Assembly: GCF_000525775.1 (NCBI RefSeq)
Contig: NZ_JALU01000003.1
Coordinates: 1 to 64,000 of the forward strand
Direction: 5' to 3'
Length of the DNA stretch: 64,000 nt
From: Mogibacterium timidum ATCC 33093
GTDB lineage: Bacteria; Bacillota; Clostridia; Peptostreptococcales; Anaerovoracaceae
The position numbers and the translations under genes are program-made. How positions within the stretch are numbered: position 1 is the first letter of the stretch; every line of letters starts with the position of its first letter. Below are positions 7,161 through 15,160 of this stretch, piece by piece. A model generated the notes under the pieces. The model was not told where the DNA came from. It worked only from the letters and a program-made list of their open reading frames with translations, and did no database searches.

Positions 7161-8474
7161 CTATAGGATATCTATTACTTCTCCCGAAAGTGCCTTGTTC
7201 ATGCTTCTTACCGCGCAGAACTTTCCACACATACTGCATGTGTCCGAGTGATCCTCTTCAGGCATTCTCGATTCTCTTATCGCCTTGGCTGCAGCCGGAT
7301 CCAGCGCCTCCAGCCATTGTGCATCCCAATCCAGCTCCTTTCGAGCTTTTGCCATCCTGTCGTCTCTATCACGAGCACCCGGAACTCCCTTCGCGATGTC
7401 GGCAGCATGCGCAGCAATTTTGCTGGCGATGATACCGGCGTGGACGTCATCTACATTTGGAAGAGCGAGATGTTCAGCCGGCGTCACATAGCATAGGAAG
7501 GCTGCCCCCGTCCATGCTGCAATAGCTCCACCGATTGCAGCTGTTATATGATCATACCCCGGCGCGATATCCGTGACAAGCGGCCCCAGCACATAGAAAG
7601 GCGCGCCCTTGCACAGAGTCTGCTGTACCTTCATGTTGGCTTCAATCTGATCCATCGGTACGTGTCCCGGGCCCTCAATCATGACCTGCACATCACGCGC
7701 CCACGCTCTATCCGTAAGCTCGCCCAACCTGATCAGCTCCTCAATCTGACAGTTATCCGTAGCATCTGCAAGACATCCGGGCCTGCACGCATCGCCAAGG
7801 CTGATTGTCACATCGTGCTCACGGCATATTTCAACTATCTCATCGAAATATTCATAAAACGGATTTTCCTCTCCCGTCATAGACATCCACGCAAATACGA
7901 GACTGCCGCCTCTGCTAACTATGTTCATCTCGCGGCTGCCGTTTCTAATCTGTTCGATGGTCTTACGGGTAATTCCGCAATGGAGCGTGACGAAATCCAC
8001 CCCATCCTCAGCATGCAGCCTTATGACATCCAGAAAATCTTTAGCCGTCAAAGTGTTCAGGTCACGCTGATAATGAATTACAGAATCATACACCGGAACT
8101 GTTCCTATCATAGCAGGGCATTCTGCGCACAGCTTCCGGCGAAACGGCTGCGTGTCACCGTGACTCGACAGGTCCATAATCGATTCCGCACCGAGCTCGA
8201 CTGCACTCATCAACTTTTCCATCTCTATGTCATAATCCTTGCAATCTCTGCTGATTCCAAGATTTACGTTCACCTTGGTCTTGAGCATCCCTCCGACGCC
8301 GTTCGGGTCTATAGACTCGTGATGAATGTTTGCGGGAATTACCATTTTGCCGGCCGCCATCAACGGCATCAGCTCAGCTACCTCGCGCTGTTCCTTCGCA
8401 GCGACCTTTTCCATCTCGGGAGTCACAATTCCCATTCTCGCCGCTTCCATCTGGGTTGAATGTTTTCTAGCCAT
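7161..8474 (-). CDS. thiC: Phosphomethylpyrimidine synthase ThiC
   Basis: The 437-residue radical-SAM enzyme converts 5-aminoimidazole ribotide to HMP-phosphate, the pyrimidine half of thiamine. It is the short form without the N-terminal domain of the E. coli protein. Visible family motifs include GTVPVYDS, DFVTLHCGIT, IEGPGHVPMDQ and LGPLVTDIAPGYDH. The C-terminal cluster motif reads CSMCGKFC, i.e. Cx2Cx3C, one residue shorter than the textbook Cx2Cx4C. It is last in thiE-thiD-thiC, 35 nt after thiD, and should be repressed by TPP through the upstream riboswitch. ATG 8474 is the family start. Confidence 0.96.
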   Translation of the reverse strand: MARKHSTQMEAARMGIVTPEMEKVAAKEQREVAELMPLMAAGKMVIPANIHHESIDPNGVGGMLKTKVNVNLGISRDCKDYDIEMEKLMSAVELGAESIMDLSSHGDTQPFRRKLCAECPAMIGTVPVYDSVIHYQRDLNTLTAKDFLDVIRLHAEDGVDFVTLHCGITRKTIEQIRNGSREMNIVSRGGSLVFAWMSMTGEENPFYEYFDEIVEICREHDVTISLGDACRPGCLADATDNCQIEELIRLGELTDRAWARDVQVMIEGPGHVPMDQIEANMKVQQTLCKGAPFYVLGPLVTDIAPGYDHITAAIGGAIAAWTGAAFLCYVTPAEHLALPNVDDVHAGIIASKIAAHAADIAKGVPGARDRDDRMAKARKELDWDAQWLEALDPAAAKAIRESRMPEEDHSDTCSMCGKFCAVRSMNKALSGEVIDIL

Positions 8475-8509
8475 ATTTCCTCATTTCTGCCTGTCCTCAG
8501 GCTTTCTTT

Positions 8510-9400
8510 CTAAATATTAATTGTATCCTGTTGTATCCTCTGCTGCTGCAAAATTGCCTCATGGTCTATTGACCCGTTTCCGCTTCCGATGCTCATGTTG
8601 CCGGCAATAGCGGCTGTTACGTGGGCTTTGGCTATTTGAACAGCTACTGCAAGACTCTCGCCTTTTGCTAAATTTGAAGCTATAGAGCTCGACAGCGCAC
8701 AACCTGTACCATGAGAGCTCATCGCAGCAATTCGTCGTCCTCTAAATATGCTAAGCTCCCCTTTATGCCACATACAGTCTGTTGCTTCTCCGTCTGCAGA
8801 ATGCCCACCCTTAACCAAAACGCTGCAGTCACAATGACAGCCTATCAGTTCAGCCATTTCTGAAGGTGTTAGCTCTGAAGCCGGTAGTTCTCCCTTATGT
8901 GCGCTAACCGGCTCTCCGGCAGCCCGGCTGCGCTTATCAAGTATCGCTCTCGCGATCGTCTGTGCCTCGGGTATATTGGGAGTCACCAAGGTCGATGCGG
9001 AAAACAGGTAATCTATCATATTTACCAGCACTTCATCATGCGCAAACCTAACACCCGAAGTCGGAGCAATAACGGGGTCCGTTATGACATTTCGCAGCTT
9101 GTACTTGTCTATCATATCAACGATTATTTTGACGTGAGACGGTTCTGATATCATGCCGATTTTGACCGCATCAGGAATTATGTCGCATATAACTGCATCA
9201 AGCTGCATACGCAGAAAATCGTCAGGAACAGCTATCACTGCCTTCACCCCCAGTGTGTTCTGCGCTGTCATTCCTGTGATGGCAGCCATTCCATAACAGC
9301 TCTCCGCAAATATTGTCTTGATATCTCCCTGGATGCCTGCGCCGCCGCTAGGATCACTGCCGGCGATGGATAGAACCTTTGGTATCTTTGAACTAACCAT
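8510..9400 (-). CDS. thiD: Hydroxymethylpyrimidine/phosphomethylpyrimidine kinase ThiD
   Basis: The 296-residue ribokinase-fold enzyme phosphorylates HMP and HMP-P to HMP-PP for thiamine synthesis. The substrate motif SIAGSDPSGGAGIQGD is near the N-terminus, VKGGH is mid-protein, and the anion-hole/catalytic Asp region appears as SSHGTGCALSSSIA, where the usual G-T-G-C is conserved. A 25-residue insertion around residues 150-175 makes it longer than the usual ~265 residues. The gene overlaps the end of thiE by 8 nt, which implies translational coupling. Confidence 0.94.
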   Translation of the reverse strand: MVSSKIPKVLSIAGSDPSGGAGIQGDIKTIFAESCYGMAAITGMTAQNTLGVKAVIAVPDDFLRMQLDAVICDIIPDAVKIGMISEPSHVKIIVDMIDKYKLRNVITDPVIAPTSGVRFAHDEVLVNMIDYLFSASTLVTPNIPEAQTIARAILDKRSRAAGEPVSAHKGELPASELTPSEMAELIGCHCDCSVLVKGGHSADGEATDCMWHKGELSIFRGRRIAAMSSHGTGCALSSSIASNLAKGESLAVAVQIAKAHVTAAIAGNMSIGSGNGSIDHEAILQQQRIQQDTINI

Positions 9401-10103
9401 CTGTCTCTGTACCCTCCTCTGAATTGTCCTCTGCGCAAGGTGAGCTTGTAAGCGCCTGAGCTGCGGCTCTCAATTCATGCGCACTCGCCGCGATGTCTCT
9501 TGATCCGAATATCGCGGATATCACTGCTATGCCGGAGAGCCCGAGACCGGCAAGTTCTCCGACATTGCCGGCATTGATTCCGCCAATCGCTATTACAGGG
9601 ATGTCTACGGCTGAAGTTATATCCCTGTATGCCTTGAGGTTAGCCAGCCTCACTGCATTACCTTTGGACTTGGATCCGAAGGCTGCCCCAACACCGATAT
9701 AGTCTGCTCCTGCAGCTTGGGCAGCAAGTGCTTCATCGAGGTTGTGAGCCGTTGCTCCGATGATTTTATCTGATCCAAGCAGCTTTCCGGCAGCTCTGAT
9801 CGATCCGTCTCCAAGACCGATATGGACTCCCGCTGCTCCCGAGAGCTTGCACACCAGTGCATCATCATTGACTATCAGAGGTACTCCGGCAGCATCGCAT
9901 AGAGGCTTGACCTTACGAATTATGGCGAGCAGCTCCGCCTGAGTCATGTCCTTTTCCCTCACCTGCAAGCAGGTTATCCCACCTTGAATCGCCTGCGCAA
10001 CAGCCTTGCCATATTCAACATCACCAAGATTGCAGCTACCGATGATACCATATAGCAGCAGCTTGTTCTTATCTAACCTTTCCCGACTACGCATATCGCT
10101 CAT
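9393..10103 (-). CDS. thiE: Thiamine-phosphate synthase ThiE
   Basis: The product (236 residues from ATG 10103, or 233 from ATG 10094) is a TIM-barrel enzyme joining HMP-PP and thiazole phosphate to thiamine phosphate. Family motifs are LQVREKDM, LIVNDD, GVHIGLGDGS, IGATAHN, YIGVGAAFGSKSKG and VIAIGGIN. A GTG start at 10169 is open but lies in the loop of the riboswitch terminator, so it is rejected. AGGAAC precedes ATG 10103 and GGAATAGG precedes ATG 10094. It is the first gene of the thi operon. No thiM or thiG is nearby, so the thiazole half must come from elsewhere. Confidence 0.93.
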   Translation of the reverse strand: MSDMRSRERLDKNKLLLYGIIGSCNLGDVEYGKAVAQAIQGGITCLQVREKDMTQAELLAIIRKVKPLCDAAGVPLIVNDDALVCKLSGAAGVHIGLGDGSIRAAGKLLGSDKIIGATAHNLDEALAAQAAGADYIGVGAAFGSKSKGNAVRLANLKAYRDITSAVDIPVIAIGGINAGNVGELAGLGLSGIAVISAIFGSRDIAASAHELRAAAQALTSSPCAEDNSEEGTETDG

Positions 10104-10144
10104 ACCTATTCCGTTCCTATCAACAGTTGCACCACTCTGCGCAT

Positions 10145-10182
10145 TAAAAAATGTGTAACGCCCAAGCACGGGTATTACACAT
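10145..10182 (-). terminator. Riboswitch expression platform: intrinsic terminator
   Basis: On the minus strand ATGTGTAA pairs with TTACACAT, and CCC with GGG, around the loop GTGCTT, followed by TTTTTT. It lies directly between the TPP aptamer and thiE, as expected for ligand-promoted transcription termination. Confidence 0.85.
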
Positions 10183-10186
10183 AGTA

Positions 10187-10281
10187 AATCAGCACTCTCC
10201 CTCCGTTGGCATTATCCAAATCAGGTTCAGAGTCGTAACGTATCTCAACATTACCTCTCAGCGATACCGCTCCCCTTGCTT
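10187..10281 (-). ncRNA. TPP riboswitch (THI element) aptamer
   Basis: On the minus strand the aptamer carries the signature pieces in order: GGGGAGC, CUGAGAGG, then UGAACCUGAU, UGGAUAAUGCCA and GGGAG. These form the pyrimidine- and pyrophosphate-sensing arms of the TPP class. It sits 3' of a promoter and 5' of an intrinsic terminator, and governs thiE-thiD-thiC. Confidence 0.95.
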
Positions 10282-10307
10282 GTTGTATTCATTTGTATTT
10301 CCGGTTC

Positions 10308-10336
10308 ATTATATATCAGTCGTGTACCGACTTCAA
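10308..10336 (-). promoter_or_regulatory. Promoter of the thi operon
   Basis: TTGAAG (10331-10336), a 17-nt spacer and TATAAT (10308-10313) lie 27 nt before the riboswitch. Confidence 0.7.
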
Positions 10337-10394
10337 TATATTCTTCGGATTTATCAGTATTCCCCCTTGAGTATAGCGAAATTCCGCCTCTCAG

Positions 10395-12284
10395 CTACTT
10401 GAAGCTATCCAGTGCCTGCTTAATAATCGCCGGCACCTTTCCGCACTTAGCCGCCGAAATAGATGCAATGGAGACTCTGACACCCTTGTCCATAGGCACG
10501 CAATACACGTCGTTTTCCTCCAGCCTCTTGCACACAGCATCCGGATCCTCACACGGGATAGAGACAAAGAAGCCTGCTCTAAACGGTACAATCTTGAGCC
10601 CTGCCTTCCCGGCAGCATCTTCAAAAGCTCTTCCACGCGACAAGAGCATCTCACGGAAGCCCTTGCGTTCTTCATCCACCTTGGCAAGAAGTTCGGCGTC
10701 ACTGTAAATTTCAGCTATTACTTCCTGAGGTCCGCGCGGCGAGTTTGACCAGCTCGACCTGCTGGAATACGAGCACACCCTGACGAATTCATCTGCAGTC
10801 TCTTCATCATCTGCCAGGCATAGCATGGCTGCACATCTAAATCCGTAGAATGTAAATGTTTTGGAAGCGCTATATGCCAGTATCGGCAGCACATTGCTTC
10901 TGAGTTCCTCGAGTTCAGGTAGGAATGCTCTGACTTCCTTTTCATCTCCTGCAAAATCGATATATGCTATGTCCACCAGCAGTGCCACGATTCTATCGTC
11001 GGGCACTCTGTTCAGGATCGCAACTACCTGTTGCCACTCATATACGGATAAGGAATAGCCAGTAGGGTTATTTGCAGGAGTGTTGAGAATCAGCACGAGT
11101 CTGTCCTGAATACGCAGCAGCTTATTGATCTTGTATTCCAGGTCAGCGAAGTTAAATTTTCCCGCTTCATCGAACATCTCGAATGTCTCGAAGCCACGGC
11201 CCTGTTCGGCAGCAATGTTCTGGTAGTTAGGCCAGCACCAGTCATGTGTGAGAATCTTGTCGCCCGGACAAGAGTAGTTAGCAATCGTATTTCTGAGCGC
11301 ACCCGTGCCACCCGGTGTAGCAACGACACCGATGTGCCTGTCAGTCTTAAAGTCGCCAAGCGCGGCCTTGGTTGCTGCTTCCTTGAAGCCCGGGATACCG
11401 GCGATGGGAGCATACTCTGCATACTGAACCGGCTTCAGATTCTTGACCGCCTCATCTACAGATGATAAAACGATAAGCCGACCGTCGTCGTCCAGGAGCG
11501 CTCCGATTGTCGCGTTTGCGACATTTTCATGACCCTTTGCCTTGATCGCGTCTTTAGCCCTACCGCTGATTCCAAACACCTTGTCCTGCGCAGGAATTAC
11601 TCTGCCGTTAAGTGCTGCCAAACCCATTGTCTCCCCCTTCTTACGAATACGGCTTATCTCCATCATCTTGATGTTGAAGCCCTTGCCGCTAAATTTCCCC
11701 TCGTATTCTGTCATAATATTATCATCATTGTACGGAGATGCATGCAAATCTCTTGTAAACTTCGTGATTCTTAAATCCGAAGCAATTACCTCGTTTATGG
11801 AATAGTTGAACAGATTCGTGTTGTCGGTCTTAAATCTGACAACACCGGATTCATTGAGTACATCGAAATATTGTCTTAGCTTGCCACGATACGTCAGTCT
11901 CTTTTTTGCTGAGCAGTTCTTGGGAAGCGGATCGCTGAAATTAAGGTAGATTCCGTCAATTTCGCCATCCTCGAACCAGTCGTGCAGGTCAACAATAAAG
12001 TTCGGAACGAACACAACATTGCTAAGCCCCAGCTCTCGTACCTTCTCCAGTGCACGCAGCATAACACTTCTGTTGCCTTCCACTGCTATAAAAAAATTAT
12101 CCGGCTCACGTTCTGCCAGCTGCGAGATAAATCTGCCTTTGCCGCAGCCTACCTCAAGGTATATACCCTTGCTGTGACCCGAGCGCTCCGCCCAATTGCC
12201 GCGAACCTCCTCCGGCTTATATACCAATATGTCCTCAAATCCAGCGTATTTTTCTTCCAGATTCTTGACCTTCCTCTGCCTCAT
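10395..12284 (-). CDS. Fusion: tRNA (guanine-N7) methyltransferase TrmB + PLP aminotransferase
   Basis: One open frame of 629 codons encodes two complete enzymes. Residues 1-219 are TrmB, which makes m7G46 in tRNA: SAM motif LEVGCGKGRF (43-52), NFSDPLPKN in place of NFPDPWPKK, and the usual MTEYEGKFSGKG near its end. Residues 220-629 are a fold-type I aminotransferase of the AspC/aromatic type, with NTPANNPTG (401-409) and a likely PLP lysine at 475 in YSASKTFTFYGFR. At Met220 (11627) the DNA has AAGGGGGAG 4 nt upstream of the ATG, so the second half can probably also start on its own. A TAA lies in another frame just before that site, so stop-codon loss or an indel is a possible origin. It is 23 nt after ecfT. 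Confidence 0.88.
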   Translation of the reverse strand: MRQRKVKNLEEKYAGFEDILVYKPEEVRGNWAERSGHSKGIYLEVGCGKGRFISQLAEREPDNFFIAVEGNRSVMLRALEKVRELGLSNVVFVPNFIVDLHDWFEDGEIDGIYLNFSDPLPKNCSAKKRLTYRGKLRQYFDVLNESGVVRFKTDNTNLFNYSINEVIASDLRITKFTRDLHASPYNDDNIMTEYEGKFSGKGFNIKMMEISRIRKKGETMGLAALNGRVIPAQDKVFGISGRAKDAIKAKGHENVANATIGALLDDDGRLIVLSSVDEAVKNLKPVQYAEYAPIAGIPGFKEAATKAALGDFKTDRHIGVVATPGGTGALRNTIANYSCPGDKILTHDWCWPNYQNIAAEQGRGFETFEMFDEAGKFNFADLEYKINKLLRIQDRLVLILNTPANNPTGYSLSVYEWQQVVAILNRVPDDRIVALLVDIAYIDFAGDEKEVRAFLPELEELRSNVLPILAYSASKTFTFYGFRCAAMLCLADDEETADEFVRVCSYSSRSSWSNSPRGPQEVIAEIYSDAELLAKVDEERKGFREMLLSRGRAFEDAAGKAGLKIVPFRAGFFVSIPCEDPDAVCKRLEENDVYCVPMDKGVRVSIASISAAKCGKVPAIIKQALDSFK

Positions 12285-12307
12285 CTATGCTCCTTTTATC
12301 TGTGATT

Positions 12308-13105
12308 CTATATGTATCTCGTTGCAAACAGTGCACATAGGAATACCATGAGCACGATCCCCCAGACAGCATCCCTCTTCGCAAAGCGGCTTTCATTGAG
12401 CTTCGTCCTGCCGTTGCCACCTCGGTAGCATCTCGCTTCCATCGCAAGAGCGAGGTCCCCGGCAATCCTGAACGAACTGACAAACAGCGGCACAATTATA
12501 GGGATGAGGCTCTTGGCCCTCTGAAATATATTTCCCGACTCAAAATCCGCCCCTCGCGATTGCTGTGCCTTCATAATCTTGTCCGCTTCATCCATAAGAA
12601 CCGGGATAAACCTGAGCGCTATGGTCATCATAAGAGCAATCTCATGTGCCGGCAGTCCTACCCTTGCAAAAGGGCTTAACAGCTTCTCGAGTCCGTCCGT
12701 CAGCTCGGTAGGCTTCGTGCAGAAGGTCAGCAGCGACGTGCCAATTATGAGCAGCACCAGCCTTATTCCCATAAATGCAGCCCTATACAGCCCTTCGTAT
12801 GTAATCTTGAGGAACTTCCACTGCCACAGTATAGTTCCGTCCATCATAAACACGTTGAGCACCATAGTGAACAGCAATATCAGCAGTATTGCCTTAAGTC
12901 CTCTCATCATGTATGAAAAAGGAACTCCCGACAGCTTTATCACCGTTCCGACTGCTACAGCAGCAATCACGAAGCCCCAAAAGTTATTTACAACAAAAAG
13001 CCCGACCAAATACGCCAGTACTCCCAACACCTTGCTTCGCGCCTCAAGCCTGTGCACGAGAGACTCCACAGGATAATACTGGCCAAGCGTAATATCTTTG
13101 ATCAT
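12308..13105 (-). CDS. ecfT: ECF transporter transmembrane protein EcfT
   Basis: The 265-residue integral membrane protein is the scaffold of group II energy-coupling factor transporters and links the ATPases to exchangeable vitamin-binding S components. Several membrane helices lie in the first 130 residues and one is at the C-terminus. The two coupling-helix Ala/Ser-Arg-Gly motifs are present as QQSRGADF and MEARCYRGG. It starts 1 nt after the ecfA2 stop. The S components are unlinked, apart from a B6-type one near 38 kb in this window. Confidence 0.95.
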   Translation of the reverse strand: MIKDITLGQYYPVESLVHRLEARSKVLGVLAYLVGLFVVNNFWGFVIAAVAVGTVIKLSGVPFSYMMRGLKAILLILLFTMVLNVFMMDGTILWQWKFLKITYEGLYRAAFMGIRLVLLIIGTSLLTFCTKPTELTDGLEKLLSPFARVGLPAHEIALMMTIALRFIPVLMDEADKIMKAQQSRGADFESGNIFQRAKSLIPIIVPLFVSSFRIAGDLALAMEARCYRGGNGRTKLNESRFAKRDAVWGIVLMVFLCALFATRYI

Positions 13106-13106
13106 A

Positions 13107-13967
13107 TTATCCCTGCCTTCCCATCATGTGTGCCGCTATGTATTCTGCAGCCTCTCGTTCTTCAAAAATCGCCTTAAATGGCAACTGCAGCTTCTCCGAC
13201 AGCTCATATATTATCTCAGTCACCGGAGGCACGCTAAGTCCCATGCCTTTAAGCTCCGAGGCTCTTGCAAATACCTCCTCCGGAGTGCCGATCATCACCA
13301 GCTTGCCTCCGTTCATAACTAGTACGCGGTCAGACAGTTCAGCGATATCCTTCATATTGTGAGAGACAAATACGACTATAAGCTCCCTGTCACACCTGAG
13401 CTTTTTGATAACATCCAACATCTCTCTCTTGGATGCCGGGTCCAGTCCGGCCGTCGGCTCATCCAAAATCAACACCCTGGGTTTCATCGCCAGTACGCCG
13501 GCGATAGCAACCCTTCTCTTCTGACCGCCGGACAGCTCGAACGGCGACTTGTCTGCGAGCTCATCGCAGTCAAGCCCCAGCAGCTCGAGTGATTCCCTCA
13601 CTATAGTCGGGAGCTCTTGGTCGGGCACCCCCAGGTTACGAGGTCCGAACGCAACGTCTTTTTCGACGGTTTCCTCAAACAGCTGATATTCCGGGTACTG
13701 AAACACCAGGCCGACGCTTCTGCTGATATCCGCCTTCTTGACCGAATCATCGCCGATATTCATGTCAGCGACAAATATCTCGCCGGAATGTGGCCTAAGC
13801 AGGCCGTTCATGTGCTGCAGCAGTGTGGATTTGCCGGAGCCGGTATGTCCGATTACTCCCACGCACTCACCGTCTGCAATCTCAAACGAAATATCGTCGA
13901 TAGCAATCGTCTCCCCGGGCAGCCCCTTGGAATATATGTATTTCAGATGTCTTGTAATTATTGACAT
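13107..13967 (-). CDS. ecfA2: ECF transporter ATPase EcfA2
   Basis: The 286-residue ABC ATPase has Walker A GHTGSGKST, Q-loop FQYPEYQLF, signature LSGGQKRR, Walker B VLILDEPTAGLD and switch His VSHNM. It pairs with EcfA1 to drive vitamin import through EcfT. The start overlaps the ecfA1 end by 10 nt. A C-terminal extension of about 60 residues is usual for this family. Confidence 0.95.
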   Translation of the reverse strand: MSIITRHLKYIYSKGLPGETIAIDDISFEIADGECVGVIGHTGSGKSTLLQHMNGLLRPHSGEIFVADMNIGDDSVKKADISRSVGLVFQYPEYQLFEETVEKDVAFGPRNLGVPDQELPTIVRESLELLGLDCDELADKSPFELSGGQKRRVAIAGVLAMKPRVLILDEPTAGLDPASKREMLDVIKKLRCDRELIVVFVSHNMKDIAELSDRVLVMNGGKLVMIGTPEEVFARASELKGMGLSVPPVTEIIYELSEKLQLPFKAIFEEREAAEYIAAHMMGRQG

Positions 13968-14794
13968 AATGCTTCCACCAAATCACCCTTGCTGATAATA
14001 TCGCTTGACAAAGCTACACCGCACTCCCTGAGCCGGTCTCGCACCAGAACGACCGCCGGAATCTCCAGCCCCGCCTCCACAACCAGCTCTTTGTCTGCAA
14101 AAATCTCCTCCGGAGCTTCATCTGCCAGCAGCTTGCCCGACTTCATGACGAGCACGCGCTTTGCCTCTGCGACTTCTTCCATAAAATGTGTAATGAGTAT
14201 TATAGTTATCCCTTGCTCATTGAGACTTCTGATTGCTTTCATCACCTGCTTGCGTCCTTCCGGATCAAGCATCGCGGTCGGTTCATCAAAAACTATGCAG
14301 TCGGGGCGCATCGCAACCGCACCGGCTATGGCAATGCGCTGCTTCTGCCCACCTGACAGCTTGTGCGTCTCGCGCTTGCGATACTCATACATGCCTACAG
14401 CCTTAAGGGCATACTCGACGCGCGTACGAAGCTCGGGATTTCCTACCCCGAGGTTCTCGGGTCCAAATGCGACCTCATCTTCAACGATCGATGACACAAT
14501 CTGGTTATCGGGATTCTGAAACACCATGCCGACAGTCTTTCTTATATCCCAAATCAAATTATCGTCCCTCGTATCCATTCCATCGACAAAAATCTCTCCT
14601 TCTGTCGGGATAAGCAACCCGTTGAGACATCTGGCCAACGTGGATTTACCGGAACCGTTGGAGCCGGCGATAGCTACGAACTCTCCACGCCTAATCTCAG
14701 CAGACACATGATCAACAGCAGGGCACCGCGTCTCCGCGCCCTGCTCGAGAGCATATTCATAAACCAAATCTTGTATTTTTATAAACTCTGCCAT
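13958..14794 (-). CDS. ecfA1: ECF transporter ATPase EcfA1
   Basis: The 278-residue ABC ATPase has Walker A GSNGSGKST, FQNPDNQIV, signature LSGGQKQR, Walker B CIVFDEPTAMLD and ITHFMEE. ATG 14794 follows GGAGG at 4 nt; a TTG codon 18 nt upstream is open, but the ribosome site lies inside that extension. First gene of ecfA1-ecfA2-ecfT-(trmB-aminotransferase), behind a consensus promoter and a structured leader. Confidence 0.95.
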   Translation of the reverse strand: MAEFIKIQDLVYEYALEQGAETRCPAVDHVSAEIRRGEFVAIAGSNGSGKSTLARCLNGLLIPTEGEIFVDGMDTRDDNLIWDIRKTVGMVFQNPDNQIVSSIVEDEVAFGPENLGVGNPELRTRVEYALKAVGMYEYRKRETHKLSGGQKQRIAIAGAVAMRPDCIVFDEPTAMLDPEGRKQVMKAIRSLNEQGITIILITHFMEEVAEAKRVLVMKSGKLLADEAPEEIFADKELVVEAGLEIPAVVLVRDRLRECGVALSSDIISKGDLVEALCQ

Positions 14795-14883
14795 AACGCC
14801 TCCGAAGTTCAATTATATATTAGCACATTGGCTATATCAACGGCATAAGTGAATTGCGGCAAATAATGAGTGAATTGCAAGCA

Positions 14884-15025
14884 AATTGCAAGCAAATAAA
14901 TAAGCCGAAGGTCACGCCTCCGGCTATTGTTCGCAATGGCTATAACGAACGCACTGAGGTACCAGGAATTCCCCTATTCCCGGTGACATCGATCTGTATT
15001 TCAACCCTTTTCACTTATCGATACC
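14884..15025 (-). ncRNA. Structured 5' leader of the ecf operon, class unknown
   Basis: Read on the minus strand from the predicted transcript start, the leader can form: a long-range helix of 9 pairs including wobbles (15017-15025 with 14985-14993), a 9-bp hairpin with loop AGGGGA (14961-14984), a hairpin with arms GTTCG/CGAAC (14929-14950), and a terminator (14894-14924). GGTACCTC just after the second hairpin could pair with GAGG...ACC inside the terminator, which would give an antiterminator. It does not match TPP, FMN, cobalamin, THF, preQ1, glycine, SAM or T-box consensus as I know them. Confidence 0.5.
14894..14924 (-). terminator. Terminator in the ecf leader
   Basis: GCCGGAGG and CCTTCGGC form an 8-bp stem around CGTGA, followed on the minus strand by TTATTTATTT. 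It lies between the promoter and ecfA1, so it would act as an attenuator. Confidence 0.6.
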
Positions 15026-15028
15026 AAA

Positions 15029-15057
15029 ATTATAGTCGACCAATTTTCAATTGTCAA
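15029..15057 (-). promoter_or_regulatory. Consensus promoter of the ecf operon
   Basis: TTGACA (15052-15057), a 17-nt spacer and TATAAT (15029-15034): both hexamers are perfect sigma-A consensus. Confidence 0.85.
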
Positions 15058-15160
15058 TGGGATTCTTTGTACAATTTCACAAACTTATCGTGAACCTCTT
15101 GCTTATTATTGTAAAATTTCTACTATCTTCATCTAATACTGGCACAGCGGCACCGATCGC

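Noticed and set aside
7548-8459. 303-codon plus-strand ORF opposite thiC
   Set aside because: It is fully antisense to a clear ThiC with all family motifs, has no ribosome site, and its composition is that of a shadow frame.
10104-10169. N-terminal extension of ThiE from GTG 10169
   Set aside because: The GTG is in the loop of the riboswitch terminator and has no ribosome site; the extension does not resemble ThiE.
14884-15025. T-box reading of the ecf leader (UGGUACC is present)
   Set aside because: There is no stem I with specifier loop, no AGGGUGG-ACCGCG motif, and the leader is too short; the genes are not amino-acid related.
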